Shown here one piece after another: positions 32,937 to 41,163 of a DNA stretch of 41,420 nucleotides. How positions within the stretch are numbered: position 1 is the first letter of the stretch; each line of letters begins with the position of its first letter. The notes beneath the pieces are model-generated. The model was not told the DNA's origin. It saw only the letters and a list, made by a program, of their open reading frames with translations, and searched no databases. Origin of the DNA: Hyphomicrobiales bacterium (lineage in GTDB: Bacteria; Pseudomonadota; Alphaproteobacteria; Rhodospirillales; JACKKN01); contig JACKKN010000025.1 of assembly GCA_024236415.1 (NCBI GenBank), positions 1 through 41,420 on the forward strand, in the 5' to 3' direction. The translations under genes were made by a program, and so were the position numbers.

Positions 32937-32941
32937 AAGCC

Positions 32942-32972
32942 AAAAAAGAAGATCCGGCGCGAAGGCCGGATC
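32942..32972 (-). terminator. terminator of the GNAT operon
   Basis: GATCCGGC (32951-32958) pairs with GCCGGATC (32965-32972). On the minus strand the hairpin is followed by TTCTTTTTTG. It lies 50 bp beyond the stop of the GNAT gene at 33023; read the other way it also ends the four-cysteine gene region. Confidence 0.7.
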
Positions 32973-33022
32973 GAGTTCTCCGAATCGAAACGGAGTACAG
33001 GGAGATCGTCGCCCGGCCGGCG

Positions 33023-33562
33023 TCAGTCCACGCGCTTGCGCAGGACCAGCCGTTGCGCCGGCTTGAAGCCGTTGCGGGCCAGGAAGCTCATCAGCGTGAA
33101 GTTGTTCCAGCGCAGGGTCGAGCGGACCCGGTCCACGTGCAGGATGCTCAGGTTGGCCAGCAGCTGGGACAACAGGGCCGAGGCCACGCCGCCGCGGCCG
33201 TGGCCGGGTTCGACGCCGATGGTGTCGATCACCGCCATGGGCTCGGCGCGGCCGAATTCGCCATAGTCGACCCGGGCCATGATGTAGCCCACGGGCAGGC
33301 CGTCCACCTCGGCGACCAGCGACACGCGGATGCCGGATTCGTTCATGACCTCAGCCAGCTTGCGCTCGTAATAGGCGCTGCGGTCCATGCCGGTCAGCTT
33401 GCGGTCGATGCGGATCAGGGCCGGCAGGTCCGTCTGCTGCATGGACCGCACGGTGACCTTGTCGCGCGACAGGGCGACGAAGTCGTCGGCGTCGGGGTCG
33501 CTGTAATCGGGAATGTCGGCGTCGTACTTCTGCGGCGCGATGTCCATGTCCTGGTTCTGCAT
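33023..33562 (-). CDS. GNAT family N-acetyltransferase (second of tandem pair)
   Basis: A 179-residue acetyltransferase: TVRSMQQTDLPALIRIDRKL, DRSAYYERKLAEVM, VSLVAEVDGLPVGYIMARVD, IDTIGVEPGHGRGGVASALL (the acetyl-CoA loop GHGRGGVA) and the end LARNGFKPAQRLVLRKRVD. The first 30 residues are an acidic extension absent from its upstream paralogue. Both share the DLxxxxxIDxxL...RxxYExxL...GEFG framework. Tandem GNATs of this look occur near anaerobic aromatic-degradation genes (compare BadL-type proteins), and hcr genes lie 4 kb away; this link is inference. GGGGAGACAGG precedes ATG 33562. Confidence 0.88.
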   Translation of the reverse strand: MQNQDMDIAPQKYDADIPDYSDPDADDFVALSRDKVTVRSMQQTDLPALIRIDRKLTGMDRSAYYERKLAEVMNESGIRVSLVAEVDGLPVGYIMARVDYGEFGRAEPMAVIDTIGVEPGHGRGGVASALLSQLLANLSILHVDRVRSTLRWNNFTLMSFLARNGFKPAQRLVLRKRVD

Positions 33563-33586
33563 GTCCTGTCTCCCCCTCGCCGTCGT

Positions 33587-34051
33587 TCAGAAATCGCGCC
33601 TGTCGGTGCCGCGCTCCATGATCACCATGGGCGCCATCTCGAAGCCCACCGAGGCCATGAAGCCGGCCATCTCGGTGGCGCCCCAGTCGGCCTGGGTTCG
33701 CAGCTCGTGGATGTCCTTGCGGCGCATCACGTCCTCGATCGCGGCCAGGACCTGGTGGCCGATGCCGTGGTGGCGCGCGTCGGGGTCCACGCCCAGGATG
33801 TCCAGCACGGCGGCGCTGCCGGCCTCGCCGAACTCGCCGGTCTGGATGCGGGCGATGCCGAAGCCGCTCAGCTCGCCGTCGGTCTCGGCCGCCACGACGA
33901 TGAACGAGTCGGGGAAGGTGAGGGCCGTGTTCAGGCGCTTTTCGTAGAACGCGCGGCGCGACCGGCCCAGGGTCTTCTCGTCGATGGCGACGACCCGGTC
34001 CAGGTCGTCGGCGCGCAAGGGCCGGATCGTGGTCGAAGGGTCTTGGGACAT
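33587..34051 (-). CDS. GNAT family N-acetyltransferase (first of tandem pair)
   Basis: A 154-residue acetyltransferase: TIRPLRADDLDRVVAIDEKT, RRAFYEKRLNTALTFPDSF, VVAAETDGELSGFGIARIQ, LDILGVDPDARHHGIGHQVL (acetyl-CoA loop ARHHGIGH) and GFMASVGFEMAPMVIMER. GGGGAGG lies five bases upstream of ATG 34051. It heads a two-gene unit with the next GNAT, 24 bp downstream, ended by a clear terminator. A GGTA/TACC dyad lies 75 bp before the start. Substrate unknown; protein or small-molecule acetylation is possible. Confidence 0.88.
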   Translation of the reverse strand: MSQDPSTTIRPLRADDLDRVVAIDEKTLGRSRRAFYEKRLNTALTFPDSFIVVAAETDGELSGFGIARIQTGEFGEAGSAAVLDILGVDPDARHHGIGHQVLAAIEDVMRRKDIHELRTQADWGATEMAGFMASVGFEMAPMVIMERGTDRRDF

Positions 34052-34126
34052 GTACGGCCTCCCCGCTGTTTCCCCCGGTCCGCGCTTTCCAGGCCGATCG
34101 GCCGGCGGCGGACGCTAAATAAATAA

Positions 34127-34146
34127 TTCGGTACCATAATACCAAA
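34127..34146 (-). promoter_or_regulatory. TTCGGTA-N6-TACCAAA dyad before the GNAT pair
   Basis: TTCGGTA (34127-34133) and TACCAAA (34140-34146) form a 7-bp inverted repeat with one mismatch around ccataa, in a short AT-rich island. Position and symmetry suggest a dimeric repressor or activator site. The factor is unknown. Confidence 0.4.
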
Positions 34147-34184
34147 TTTGAGGGGGCCGTCAACCGCAAACCGCGGTCCGGGGG

Positions 34185-34793
34185 CTATTGCGGGCTTTCG
34201 CCGATGGACAGGGACAGGCGGAAGTGGGTTGGGTCCTGGTCGAGCGGGGCAAAGGCGGCGTCCACCTGCCGGCCGTCGCCGGGGTGCCAGGTGAAGGCGC
34301 AGCCGCCGGACCCCTGGGCACAGCCGCCGGACGCGGGCTGGCCGAAGGAGGCGTCCAGCAGTGACAGCAACTGCCGTTCCGTGCCCGCCAGGTAGTGGCC
34401 CATGACCTTGATCCGGTGGGCGCCGGCGTCGGCGCGGAACCAGACCACGTGCCGGGCGCCGCCGTCCGCCTCGAAGGTGACGACGCGGATGCCGTCCCGC
34501 CCGCGGAGGGTCCGGGCGCCGGGGAAATGGGTGCGCAGTTCCGACTCGTCCATGCCCAGCCGCACCTGCCGGGCCAGGAGCGGCACCGCCGGCCGGTCCG
34601 GGGCCGCCGCCGGCGGCGCGAAGCGGTCGGTCATGTCGCTCCACCGGAACAGCCAGGCCGGCTGGACCGCCGTGGTCACCGCGGCCGAGGCGGCGGTGAT
34701 GGCGAACAGGCACAGGAAGAACAGGCCCTTCAGGTCCGCGTGCAGCGAGATCTTGGGCTGGTGGCGGCGCCGCGCCAGGGTGAAGGTGGACAT
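34185..34793 (-). CDS. hypothetical membrane-anchored protein
   Basis: A 202-residue protein with a cytoplasmic basic start (MSTFTLARRRHQPKISLH), one membrane helix (about 24-46, GLFFLCLFAITAASAAVTTA) and an outside domain. The domain has VRLGMDESELRTHFPGARTL, RVVTFEADGGARHVVWFRAD, and a paired-cysteine loop GGCAQGSGGCAFTWHPG. The LGMxxxELRxxFPxA opening is reminiscent of periplasmic small beta domains that sense or chaperone, but no family is recognised. GGGGGAG before ATG 34793 lies within the end of the upstream gene, and six bases separate the two, so they are co-translated. Confidence 0.65.
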   Translation of the reverse strand: MSTFTLARRRHQPKISLHADLKGLFFLCLFAITAASAAVTTAVQPAWLFRWSDMTDRFAPPAAAPDRPAVPLLARQVRLGMDESELRTHFPGARTLRGRDGIRVVTFEADGGARHVVWFRADAGAHRIKVMGHYLAGTERQLLSLLDASFGQPASGGCAQGSGGCAFTWHPGDGRQVDAAFAPLDQDPTHFRLSLSIGESPQ

Positions 34794-34799
34794 GGTCGG

Positions 34800-35426
34800 T
34801 CACTCCCCCGCGGCGGCCGGGCCGGCCGCGGTTTCAAATCGGAACTGGTCGTCCGTCGGCTGGCCCCGGGCCGCGCCGTCGGCGGTCCACGGGAGCCCCA
34901 CGCAGCCGGGGCGCAGGAGATAGCGGTCGCTGTCACAGGACCCGGGGTCGGACCGCAGGGACCACTGTTCGCCATGGGCGAGCAGGGAAAGTCCGGATGC
35001 CGTGCCATCGGCGGGCGCCCGGTCCAGGCCCGCGGCGGCGGCCTTCGGCGCCGGCGCCAGGCCGAGTCCGCCGGCGGCCAGTTCCAGGTGCCGTTCGGGA
35101 TGCAGCACGGCGCCGTACCAGGGTTCGGCGGCACCCACCGCCAGGGGGCCGCCGGCCGGCGGGTCGCCCCATCCGGCGGCGAAGACGATGCCCAGGGTGA
35201 CGGCGGCGGAGATTGAAAGTCCGGCCCGCAGGCCCACTGTCCGGCCCAGGTGGCTGCCATGGTGTCCGGCCGGCCCGGCCGGGATTTGTCCTTGCCCTGT
35301 CAGGCCGGGGGCGGCAGACTCTTTGTGGCGGCGCACGCCGCCGAGGACAGGGGGCAGGGCAAATCGCCCGGTGAACGGTTCAACCGGAGTAGGGGCCGGT
35401 TCGGATCGATGCGGCGCGTCGGTCAT
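34800..35426 (-). CDS. hypothetical membrane-anchored protein
   Basis: A 208-residue protein of low complexity (Pro, Gly, Ala rich). A long hydrophilic N-terminus is followed by one membrane helix (about 66-86, LRAGLSISAAVTLGIVFAAG) and an outside part with SCDSDRYLLRPGCVGLPW, whose two cysteines may pair. It resembles no family I know. It precedes the other membrane-anchored protein by six bases; both have a single helix and an outside domain with a cysteine pair, so they may form a complex. ATG 35426 has no clear ribosome site and the true start may be further in. Confidence 0.5.
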   Translation of the reverse strand: MTDAPHRSEPAPTPVEPFTGRFALPPVLGGVRRHKESAAPGLTGQGQIPAGPAGHHGSHLGRTVGLRAGLSISAAVTLGIVFAAGWGDPPAGGPLAVGAAEPWYGAVLHPERHLELAAGGLGLAPAPKAAAAGLDRAPADGTASGLSLLAHGEQWSLRSDPGSCDSDRYLLRPGCVGLPWTADGAARGQPTDDQFRFETAAGPAAAGE

Positions 35427-35447
35427 CGTTCAGAAAACCTTTGTCTG

Positions 35448-35459
35448 CCAATCGATTGG
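35448..35459. promoter_or_regulatory. 12-bp palindrome in the otsA divergent gap
   Basis: CCAATCGATTGG is a perfect dyad in the AT-rich 182-bp gap between otsA and the divergent membrane-protein pair. It could be an operator shared by both; no factor can be named. Confidence 0.3.
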
Positions 35460-35608
35460 TGTCTCTATTTTACAGGGACCGTCAATTGCTTGGCGAAATC
35501 TTTATTTGTCAGCAAATCGCCACGAAATTTGCAGAAAATTTTATGGAAATTGGTTGGGGATATTTGCAATGACCGCCGGAACGGGCGCGTGAACTGGAAG
35601 GGGCAGGT

Positions 35609-36988
35609 ATGAGCCGTCTCGTCGTCGTCTCCAACAGGGTGACCGTCAAAACCGATACCAAGGCCAAGGCCGGGGGGCTGGCGGTGGCGTTGCAGGACGC
35701 CCTGCAGCGGGAAAGCGGAATCTGGTTCGGTTGGAGCGGCAAGACGGTGCCCAGCCAGGAGGTCGAGCCGCGCATGCTCACCCACGGCAACGTGGACTAC
35801 GCGACGCTGGACCTGTCGCGCAAGAACTACGCCGAATACTACAGCGGCTTCGCCAACCGGGTGCTGTGGCCGCTGTTCCACTACCGCCTGGACCTGACCA
35901 ACTTCTTCCGCCAGGAGTATGCCGGCTACCAGCGGGTCAACCGCCTGTTCGCCGAGAAGCTGCTGCCGCTGCTGAAGGACGACGACCTGATCTGGGTGCA
36001 TGACTACCACCTGATCCCCCTGGGCGAGGAGCTGCGCCGCGCCGGCATCAACCGGCCCATGGGCTTCTTCCTGCACACCCCGTTCCCGGCCATGGAGGTG
36101 CTGACCACCCTGCCGACCCACCAGGAGCTGGTGCGGGCGCTGTGCGCCTATGACGTGATCGGGTTCCAGACCGGCAACGACCTGCGCGCCTTCTGCGACT
36201 ACATCGTGCACGAGGTCCAGGGCAGCGCCATCGGCGAGCACACGATCCAGGCCTTCGGCCGCTCGTTCCGGGCCCAGGTCTTCCCCATCGGCATCGACAC
36301 CGACGACATGGTCCGCGCCGGCGAGCGGGCCGCCGGCACCGGCACCTTCAACCGCCTGTACCAGCGCTCGGCGCAGCGGACGTGGATCATCGGCGTCGAC
36401 CGTCTGGACTACAGCAAGGGAATCTCCGAGCGGTTCGTGGCCATGGCCAACCTGCTGGAACGGTACCCGGATTTCCTGGGCAAGCTGACCATGGTGCAGA
36501 TCGCGCCGCCGTCCCGCGCCGAGGTGCCCGAATACAAGCAGATCCGCAAGGAGCTGGAGGAGGAGGCCGGCCACATCAACGGCCGCTTCGCCCAGTTCGA
36601 CTGGGTGCCCATCAACTACATCAGCCAGAGCTTCACCCGCGAGCAACTGGCCGGCTACTTCCGGGCCAGCCGCATCGGCCTGGTGACCCCCCTGCGCGAC
36701 GGCATGAACCTGGTGGCCAAGGAATACGTGGCGGCCCAGGACCCGTCCAACCCGGGGGTGCTGGTGCTGTCCCGCTTCGCCGGCGCAGCGCGGGAGATGC
36801 ACGGGGCGCTGATCGTCAACCCGTTCGACCGCGACGGGGTGGCCGACGCCATCGTCGAGGGCCTGCACATGCCCCTGGACGAACGGCGCGACCGCTACTT
36901 CGCCATGATGAACGTGCTGCAGCGGAACACACTGTTCACCTGGCTGGACACCTTCCTGGATACTTTGCGTACGGCGCCCTTCGATTAG
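35609..36988 (+). CDS. otsA: alpha,alpha-trehalose-phosphate synthase (UDP-forming)
   Basis: A 459-residue GT20 glycosyltransferase making trehalose 6-phosphate from UDP-glucose and glucose 6-phosphate, for osmotic or desiccation protection. It shows MSRLVVVSNRVTV, the KAKAGGLAVAL glycine loop, LIWVHDYHLIPLGEELRR, FFLHTPFPAMEVL, GVDRLDYSKGISERF and GMNLVAKEYVAAQ, the last binding the nucleotide sugar. Length is close to E. coli OtsA. The phosphatase OtsB is not in the window. ATG 35609 follows GGAAGGGGCAGGT. Single-gene transcript by position. Confidence 0.96.
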   Translation: MSRLVVVSNRVTVKTDTKAKAGGLAVALQDALQRESGIWFGWSGKTVPSQEVEPRMLTHGNVDYATLDLSRKNYAEYYSGFANRVLWPLFHYRLDLTNFFRQEYAGYQRVNRLFAEKLLPLLKDDDLIWVHDYHLIPLGEELRRAGINRPMGFFLHTPFPAMEVLTTLPTHQELVRALCAYDVIGFQTGNDLRAFCDYIVHEVQGSAIGEHTIQAFGRSFRAQVFPIGIDTDDMVRAGERAAGTGTFNRLYQRSAQRTWIIGVDRLDYSKGISERFVAMANLLERYPDFLGKLTMVQIAPPSRAEVPEYKQIRKELEEEAGHINGRFAQFDWVPINYISQSFTREQLAGYFRASRIGLVTPLRDGMNLVAKEYVAAQDPSNPGVLVLSRFAGAAREMHGALIVNPFDRDGVADAIVEGLHMPLDERRDRYFAMMNVLQRNTLFTWLDTFLDTLRTAPFD

Positions 36989-37249
36989 AGCGGCCTCGAA
37001 GAGGCCGTAGTCGCCGAACGAGGGCATGCAGCCGTTCACACAATCTTGTTTCCAAGCGAGATTCAGGAGACCGGCCAGGGGGCGTTTTTGCGAAAACGGC
37101 CTTTGGAAATTCGGTTTTTTCTGCACCCGCCGTGGCGGAGCTTGAACTAGAATATGTTTTTCGGGAGTGCAATCTGCTGGAATACTAACCGGGAACGCGA
37201 TGGACCTGGGGCGTTGGCGAAAGCGCGAAATTGACCGGCGGAGGGAAGG

Positions 37250-37633
37250 ATGATCAGAAGTTTCTTCGTTGTGGCTTGCATTTGCCTTTTTTCGGTCACG
37301 GCGAATGCGGATGATTTCAGGCTGACGGACCTGGATGTCGCCGGCCCGGTTTCCGCAGGTAAACAGTATAAGGTACTGGTAGGGATTGCGGGGCCCGTGG
37401 GCAAGGTGTCAATCCGCGAAGCGTGTTTCACGTGGGATGCCGAGGGACCATATTGTTTTAAAGGCAGGACATATAGTAGGGGTTATCGCACCAAGGACGG
37501 TTCAAGAAATATTTATGCGTGGTTAAAAACCGGCAATCCCGGGACGTATCAATTGTCATGTTACGTAAAGTACATTTTGGATGGCGAAGAGAAATCTAGT
37601 AACAAGGTTTCAACGAATCTCAATGTCTATTAG
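37250..37633 (+). CDS. low-GC secreted protein of unknown function
   Basis: A 127-residue exported protein: signal peptide MIRSFFVVACICLFSVTANA (residues 1-20), then DDFRLTDLDVAGPVSAGKQY, VLVGIAGPVGKVSIREACF and a final beta-rich part (GTYQLSCYVKYILDGEEKSS). Beta strands with Cys59, Cys68 and Cys103 suggest a small Ig-like sandwich. The coding sequence is about 45-48% GC with AT-ending codons against about 68% around it, so it was probably acquired recently. GGAGGGAAGG directly precedes ATG 37250. It sits beside an IS remnant, which supports transfer. Confidence 0.65.
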   Translation: MIRSFFVVACICLFSVTANADDFRLTDLDVAGPVSAGKQYKVLVGIAGPVGKVSIREACFTWDAEGPYCFKGRTYSRGYRTKDGSRNIYAWLKTGNPGTYQLSCYVKYILDGEEKSSNKVSTNLNVY

Positions 37634-37679
37634 GCGGTGAATTAGACCGAACGCGGGCAAATCGTGATCGCGGCGAATT

Positions 37680-37817
37680 TTACCACGGCGAGGAATTGTC
37701 TCCGAGCATTGCGCAACGCCTGGAGACGCGCTTGCACGACTTGATTTTGTTGAAGTTGAAGAAGCGTTCGATGCCGTTGCGTTCCTTGTGGAGCGCGCGG
37801 CTGAAGCGGCGGCGGAA
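37680..37817 (-). pseudogene. IS5-family (IS427-like) transposase 3' remnant
   Basis: The minus-strand frame reads SRALHKERNGIERFFNFN and KIKSCKRVSRRCAMLGDNSS before TAA. KERNGIERFFNFNK matches the E-containing end of IS5-group transposases (Y(2)R(3)E(6)K, with His in place of Tyr), and the RRxxxxxYDKLxxN-like tail is recognisable though altered. About 45 residues remain; the rest is missing. It abuts hcrB, nine bases from that gene's stop. Confidence 0.6.
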
Positions 37818-37825
37818 TTGAATTC

Positions 37826-38806
37826 CTAATCGCCGAACAGGTCTCCGATCAGGCGCCGGGTCAGGCGCAGGGCCACCTGGCGGCGATAGGTCTGGGGCGT
37901 GAAGGTGCTGCGCATGGGCTGCATCTGCTTGGCCACCAGGCGCTCGACGGCGGCCAGGGTGTCCTCGTCCGGTGCCTTGCCGGCGAAGGCGTCCAGGCCG
38001 GTGACGGCCAGGGGCTGCGAGTTGGTGCCGGTCAGGGCGATGCGCAGGTCGGCCAGGGTGTCGCCGTCGCGCGCCAGGGCCACGGCCACCCCGGCCAGCG
38101 GGAAGTCGATGGACCCGCGCACCCGCACCTTGGCGTAGTCCGCCACCAGCCCCGGCGGCGGTGCCGGCAGGTTCAGGGCCACCACGAACTCGCCCGGCGC
38201 CAGCACCAGGTAGTCGATGCCGTCCTCCTGGAAGATGTCGGCGAGCGGCACCGTGCGCGGGGCGTGTGGGCCGGCCACGTCGACCGTGGCGCCCGCCACC
38301 AGGGCCGCCGGCGCCAGGTCGCCGCTGTAGGCGGCGAAGCACTTCTTGCTCTTGGGCGCCACGTGGCACATCTCGCCGTCCTTCTTGAGGCAGTAGTCGT
38401 TGGCGGTACGCCACCATTCGCTCTGGTTGTAGTAGACGCAGCGGGTGTCCAGGCACAGGTTGCCGCCCACCGTGCCCATCAGGCGGTGGGTCGGGCCGGC
38501 CACCTCGCCGGCGCCCTTGGCCACCACCGGCCAGGCGGCGCGCAGGTCCGGGTGCTCGGCCACCTCGGCCAGGGTCACGGCGGCGCCGATGCGCAGGCTT
38601 CCGTCGTCCAGCCTGCGGATCGCCTGCATCTCGTCGACGGCGGTGATGTCCACCACCGTGGGCGGCTTCTCGATGCCGCGGCGCAGGTTGGGCAGCAGGT
38701 CCGTGCCGCCGCCCAGCAGGCGGGCGCCCGGCTCGTCGGCCAGGATGGCGCTCAGCTCGGCCACCGTGGCCGGCTTGCGGAACTGGAAGGGGGCGATGGG
38801 TTCCAT
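37826..38806 (-). CDS. hcrB: 4-hydroxybenzoyl-CoA reductase beta (FAD) subunit
   Basis: A 326-residue FAD subunit of a xanthine-oxidase-family enzyme. LLGGGTDLLPNLRRGI (31-46) and GPTHRLMGTVGGNLCLDTRC (104-123) bind FAD. What identifies it is the insertion carrying cysteines C123, C139, C147 and C156 (CVYYNQSEWWR, DYCLKKDGEMCHVAPKSKKC), the extra [4Fe-4S] cluster unique to 4-hydroxybenzoyl-CoA reductases, which channels low-potential electrons. The enzyme reductively removes the para-hydroxyl, giving benzoyl-CoA under anoxic conditions. Its ATG shares one base with the hcrA stop (TGATG), so the genes are translationally coupled. An IS remnant follows the stop. Confidence 0.92.
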   Translation of the reverse strand: MEPIAPFQFRKPATVAELSAILADEPGARLLGGGTDLLPNLRRGIEKPPTVVDITAVDEMQAIRRLDDGSLRIGAAVTLAEVAEHPDLRAAWPVVAKGAGEVAGPTHRLMGTVGGNLCLDTRCVYYNQSEWWRTANDYCLKKDGEMCHVAPKSKKCFAAYSGDLAPAALVAGATVDVAGPHAPRTVPLADIFQEDGIDYLVLAPGEFVVALNLPAPPPGLVADYAKVRVRGSIDFPLAGVAVALARDGDTLADLRIALTGTNSQPLAVTGLDAFAGKAPDEDTLAAVERLVAKQMQPMRSTFTPQTYRRQVALRLTRRLIGDLFGD

Positions 38807-41163
38807 CAGGCGGCTCCCTTCTGGCTGGCGGCGCGCCGCGCGTCGCGCTCGCGCTTGACCATGGCGTCCAGCAGCCGGTCCGGCGTGATGGGCGTCTCCT
38901 GCAGGCGGATCCCGGTGGCGTCGTAGACGGCGTTGGCCAGGGCCGGGATGAAGCTGCTGAGCGCGCCCTCGCTGGCCTCCTTGGCGCCGAACGGGCCGTT
39001 GGGGTCCAGGCTCTCGACGATCTTCACCTTGATGTCCGGCGACTCGACGATGGTCGGCACCCGGTAGTCGATGATGTTGGGGGCCGTGGGCAGGCCGTTG
39101 GCGTACTGGGTCTCCTCGCTCATGGCCTGGCCCAGGCCCATCCAGATGGCGCCCTGGACCTGCCCCTCCACGGACAGCGGGTTCAGGGCATAGCCGCAGT
39201 CATGGGCTACCCACACGTCGTCCACGGTGACCTGGCCGGTGTCGGCGTCGACGCTGACCTCGACCGCCGTGGTGGCGTAGGAGAATCCCATGGTCGAGCC
39301 CACGGCGCCGCCCCGGTGGCCGCCGCCCTGGAACGCCTTGGGCACGGTGAAGGTGCCCTTGACGGTGATGGTGCCGGTGTCCACCAGGGCCTCGGCGATG
39401 ACGTCCTTCAGCGACACGCCCGGGTCCTGGCTGCCGGCCACGCGGTAGACCTCGCCCAGGCACTCCACGTCCTCGGGCTTGCAGTCCAGGCGCCGCGCCG
39501 CCGCCGCCACGAACACGCCCTTCAGGCGCTGCGCCGCGTCCAGGGCCGCGTTGCCGACCATGAAGGTGACCCGCGACGAGTAGGACCCGTTGTCCTTGGG
39601 GGTGACCGCGGAATCGTTGGCGATGACGGTCAGCCGGCCGAAGTCGATGCCCAGCACCTCGCCCACCACCTGGGCCATGATGGTGGACGACCCCTGGCCG
39701 ATGTCGGCGGCGCCGGTCAGGATGGTGATGCCGCCGTCGAAGTCCACCTTCAGGTTGATGGTGGCGTGGGGCTCGCCGGTCCAGTGCACCGGCTTGGCGG
39801 CGCCCGAGACGTAGTGCGAGCAGGCCATGCCGAAGCCCTTCAGCACGCGCCCGCCCGAACCGTTCTTGCGCGCCGTCCGGTCCTTCCAGCCGCTGGCCGC
39901 CTCGACCCAGTCCATGCATTCGGGCAGGCCATAGGACTTGATGATCAGGCCGTTGATGGTTTCGGTGTCGCGCGGCAACAGGTTGGTGCGGCGCACGGCG
40001 AAGGGGTCCAGGCCCAGCTCCTCGGCCATGCGGTCGACCATGCACTCGAAGGCATGGCGCACGTCCACGGTGCCGTGGCCGCGCATGGCGCCGCAGGGCG
40101 GGGTGTTGGTGTACACGCGGTAGCCGTCGTACTTGACCGCCGGCAGGTCGTAGATGGCGTTCAGCAGGGCGCCGGCGTAGAGGATGGTGACGATGCCGTA
40201 GCCGCCATAGGCGCCGCCGGCCTGTACCGCCTCGCACTGGCAGGCGGTCAGCTTGCCGTCGCGGGTCATGCCGATCTTCATCTTCACGTCGGTCTGCGGC
40301 CGGCCGCGGTGGGTCAGGAAGGTCTCCTCGCGGCTCAGCTTCATGCGCACCTTGCCCTTGACCGCGCGGGCCGCCAGGCAGGTGATGATCTCGAAGTTCA
40401 GGGTCTCGGTGCGGGCGCCGAAGCCGCCGCCGATGAACGGCTTGATGATGCGGATGCGCGAGGAGTCGAGGCCCATGCACTTCTCCACCGCCAGGTGTAC
40501 GTAGTAGGGGACCTGGGTGCAGGACCAGACCGTCAGGCGGTCGCGCTCGCCATCGTATTCGGCCACGGTGGCGTGGGGTTCCATGTGCATGTGGGTGACC
40601 TCGGCGCAGGAGAAGGTCGCCTCGCGCACGATGTCGGCGGCGGCGAAGCCGGCGTCGGTGTCGCCGAACTCGTGGTGCACGTCGCGCTCCAGGTTGCCGT
40701 CCTTGTCGTCGTGCAGGCGCACGGCGCCGGGCACGCGGGACTCGGCCGGGGTGTAGTAGCCCGGCAGCTCGTTGACCTGCATGCGGATCAGGGCGGCGGC
40801 GCGCTCGGCCGTCAGCGGGTCCTCGGCCACCACCACGGCCACCGGCTCGCCGCGGTAGCGCACCTTGCCACGGGCCAGGGGATATTCGTTGCGGGCGATG
40901 GGCAGGATGCCGTAGGGCACGTCGCAGTCGACCCCGGTCAGCACCGCCAGCACGCCGGGCAGGGCCCGGGCGGCGGCGGTGTCCACCGCGACGATCTCGG
41001 CGTGGCTGTAGGGGCTGCGGAAGATGCGCCCGGCGTAGGCGTCGTGGTGCTCCAGGTCGGCGGTATAGCGGGCGCGGCCGGTGACCTTCTCGATGCCGTC
41101 GATCAGGGGCAGGCGGGCGCCGGCCATCCTGGCCGGGGCGGGGGTGGCGGTTTTCTCGCTCAT
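38806..41163 (-). CDS. hcrA: 4-hydroxybenzoyl-CoA reductase alpha (molybdenum) subunit
   Basis: A 785-residue molybdopterin subunit. It starts MSEKTATPAPARMAGARLPL, then IDGIEKVTGRARYTADLE and IFRSPYSHAEIVAVD, the Moco-binding IKPFIGGGFGARTETLNFEI, RGHGTVDVRHAFECMVDRMA, GAADIGQGSSTIMAQVVGEV and the C-terminal PNGPFGAKEASEGAL segment with the catalytic-site GAKExxE. It holds the Mo cofactor that reduces 4-hydroxybenzoyl-CoA. ATG 41163 overlaps the hcrC stop by four bases (ATGA). Function follows from HcrB's extra-cluster loop in the same operon. The start was moved in from a longer open frame, which is unrelated hcrC-complement reading. Confidence 0.92.
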   Translation of the reverse strand: MSEKTATPAPARMAGARLPLIDGIEKVTGRARYTADLEHHDAYAGRIFRSPYSHAEIVAVDTAAARALPGVLAVLTGVDCDVPYGILPIARNEYPLARGKVRYRGEPVAVVVAEDPLTAERAAALIRMQVNELPGYYTPAESRVPGAVRLHDDKDGNLERDVHHEFGDTDAGFAAADIVREATFSCAEVTHMHMEPHATVAEYDGERDRLTVWSCTQVPYYVHLAVEKCMGLDSSRIRIIKPFIGGGFGARTETLNFEIITCLAARAVKGKVRMKLSREETFLTHRGRPQTDVKMKIGMTRDGKLTACQCEAVQAGGAYGGYGIVTILYAGALLNAIYDLPAVKYDGYRVYTNTPPCGAMRGHGTVDVRHAFECMVDRMAEELGLDPFAVRRTNLLPRDTETINGLIIKSYGLPECMDWVEAASGWKDRTARKNGSGGRVLKGFGMACSHYVSGAAKPVHWTGEPHATINLKVDFDGGITILTGAADIGQGSSTIMAQVVGEVLGIDFGRLTVIANDSAVTPKDNGSYSSRVTFMVGNAALDAAQRLKGVFVAAAARRLDCKPEDVECLGEVYRVAGSQDPGVSLKDVIAEALVDTGTITVKGTFTVPKAFQGGGHRGGAVGSTMGFSYATTAVEVSVDADTGQVTVDDVWVAHDCGYALNPLSVEGQVQGAIWMGLGQAMSEETQYANGLPTAPNIIDYRVPTIVESPDIKVKIVESLDPNGPFGAKEASEGALSSFIPALANAVYDATGIRLQETPITPDRLLDAMVKRERDARRAASQKGAA

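Noticed and set aside
36991..37007. Hairpin CGGCCTC-GAA-GAGGCCG after otsA as a terminator
   Set aside because: It forms a good 7-bp stem but is not followed by a T-run, so termination is not supported.
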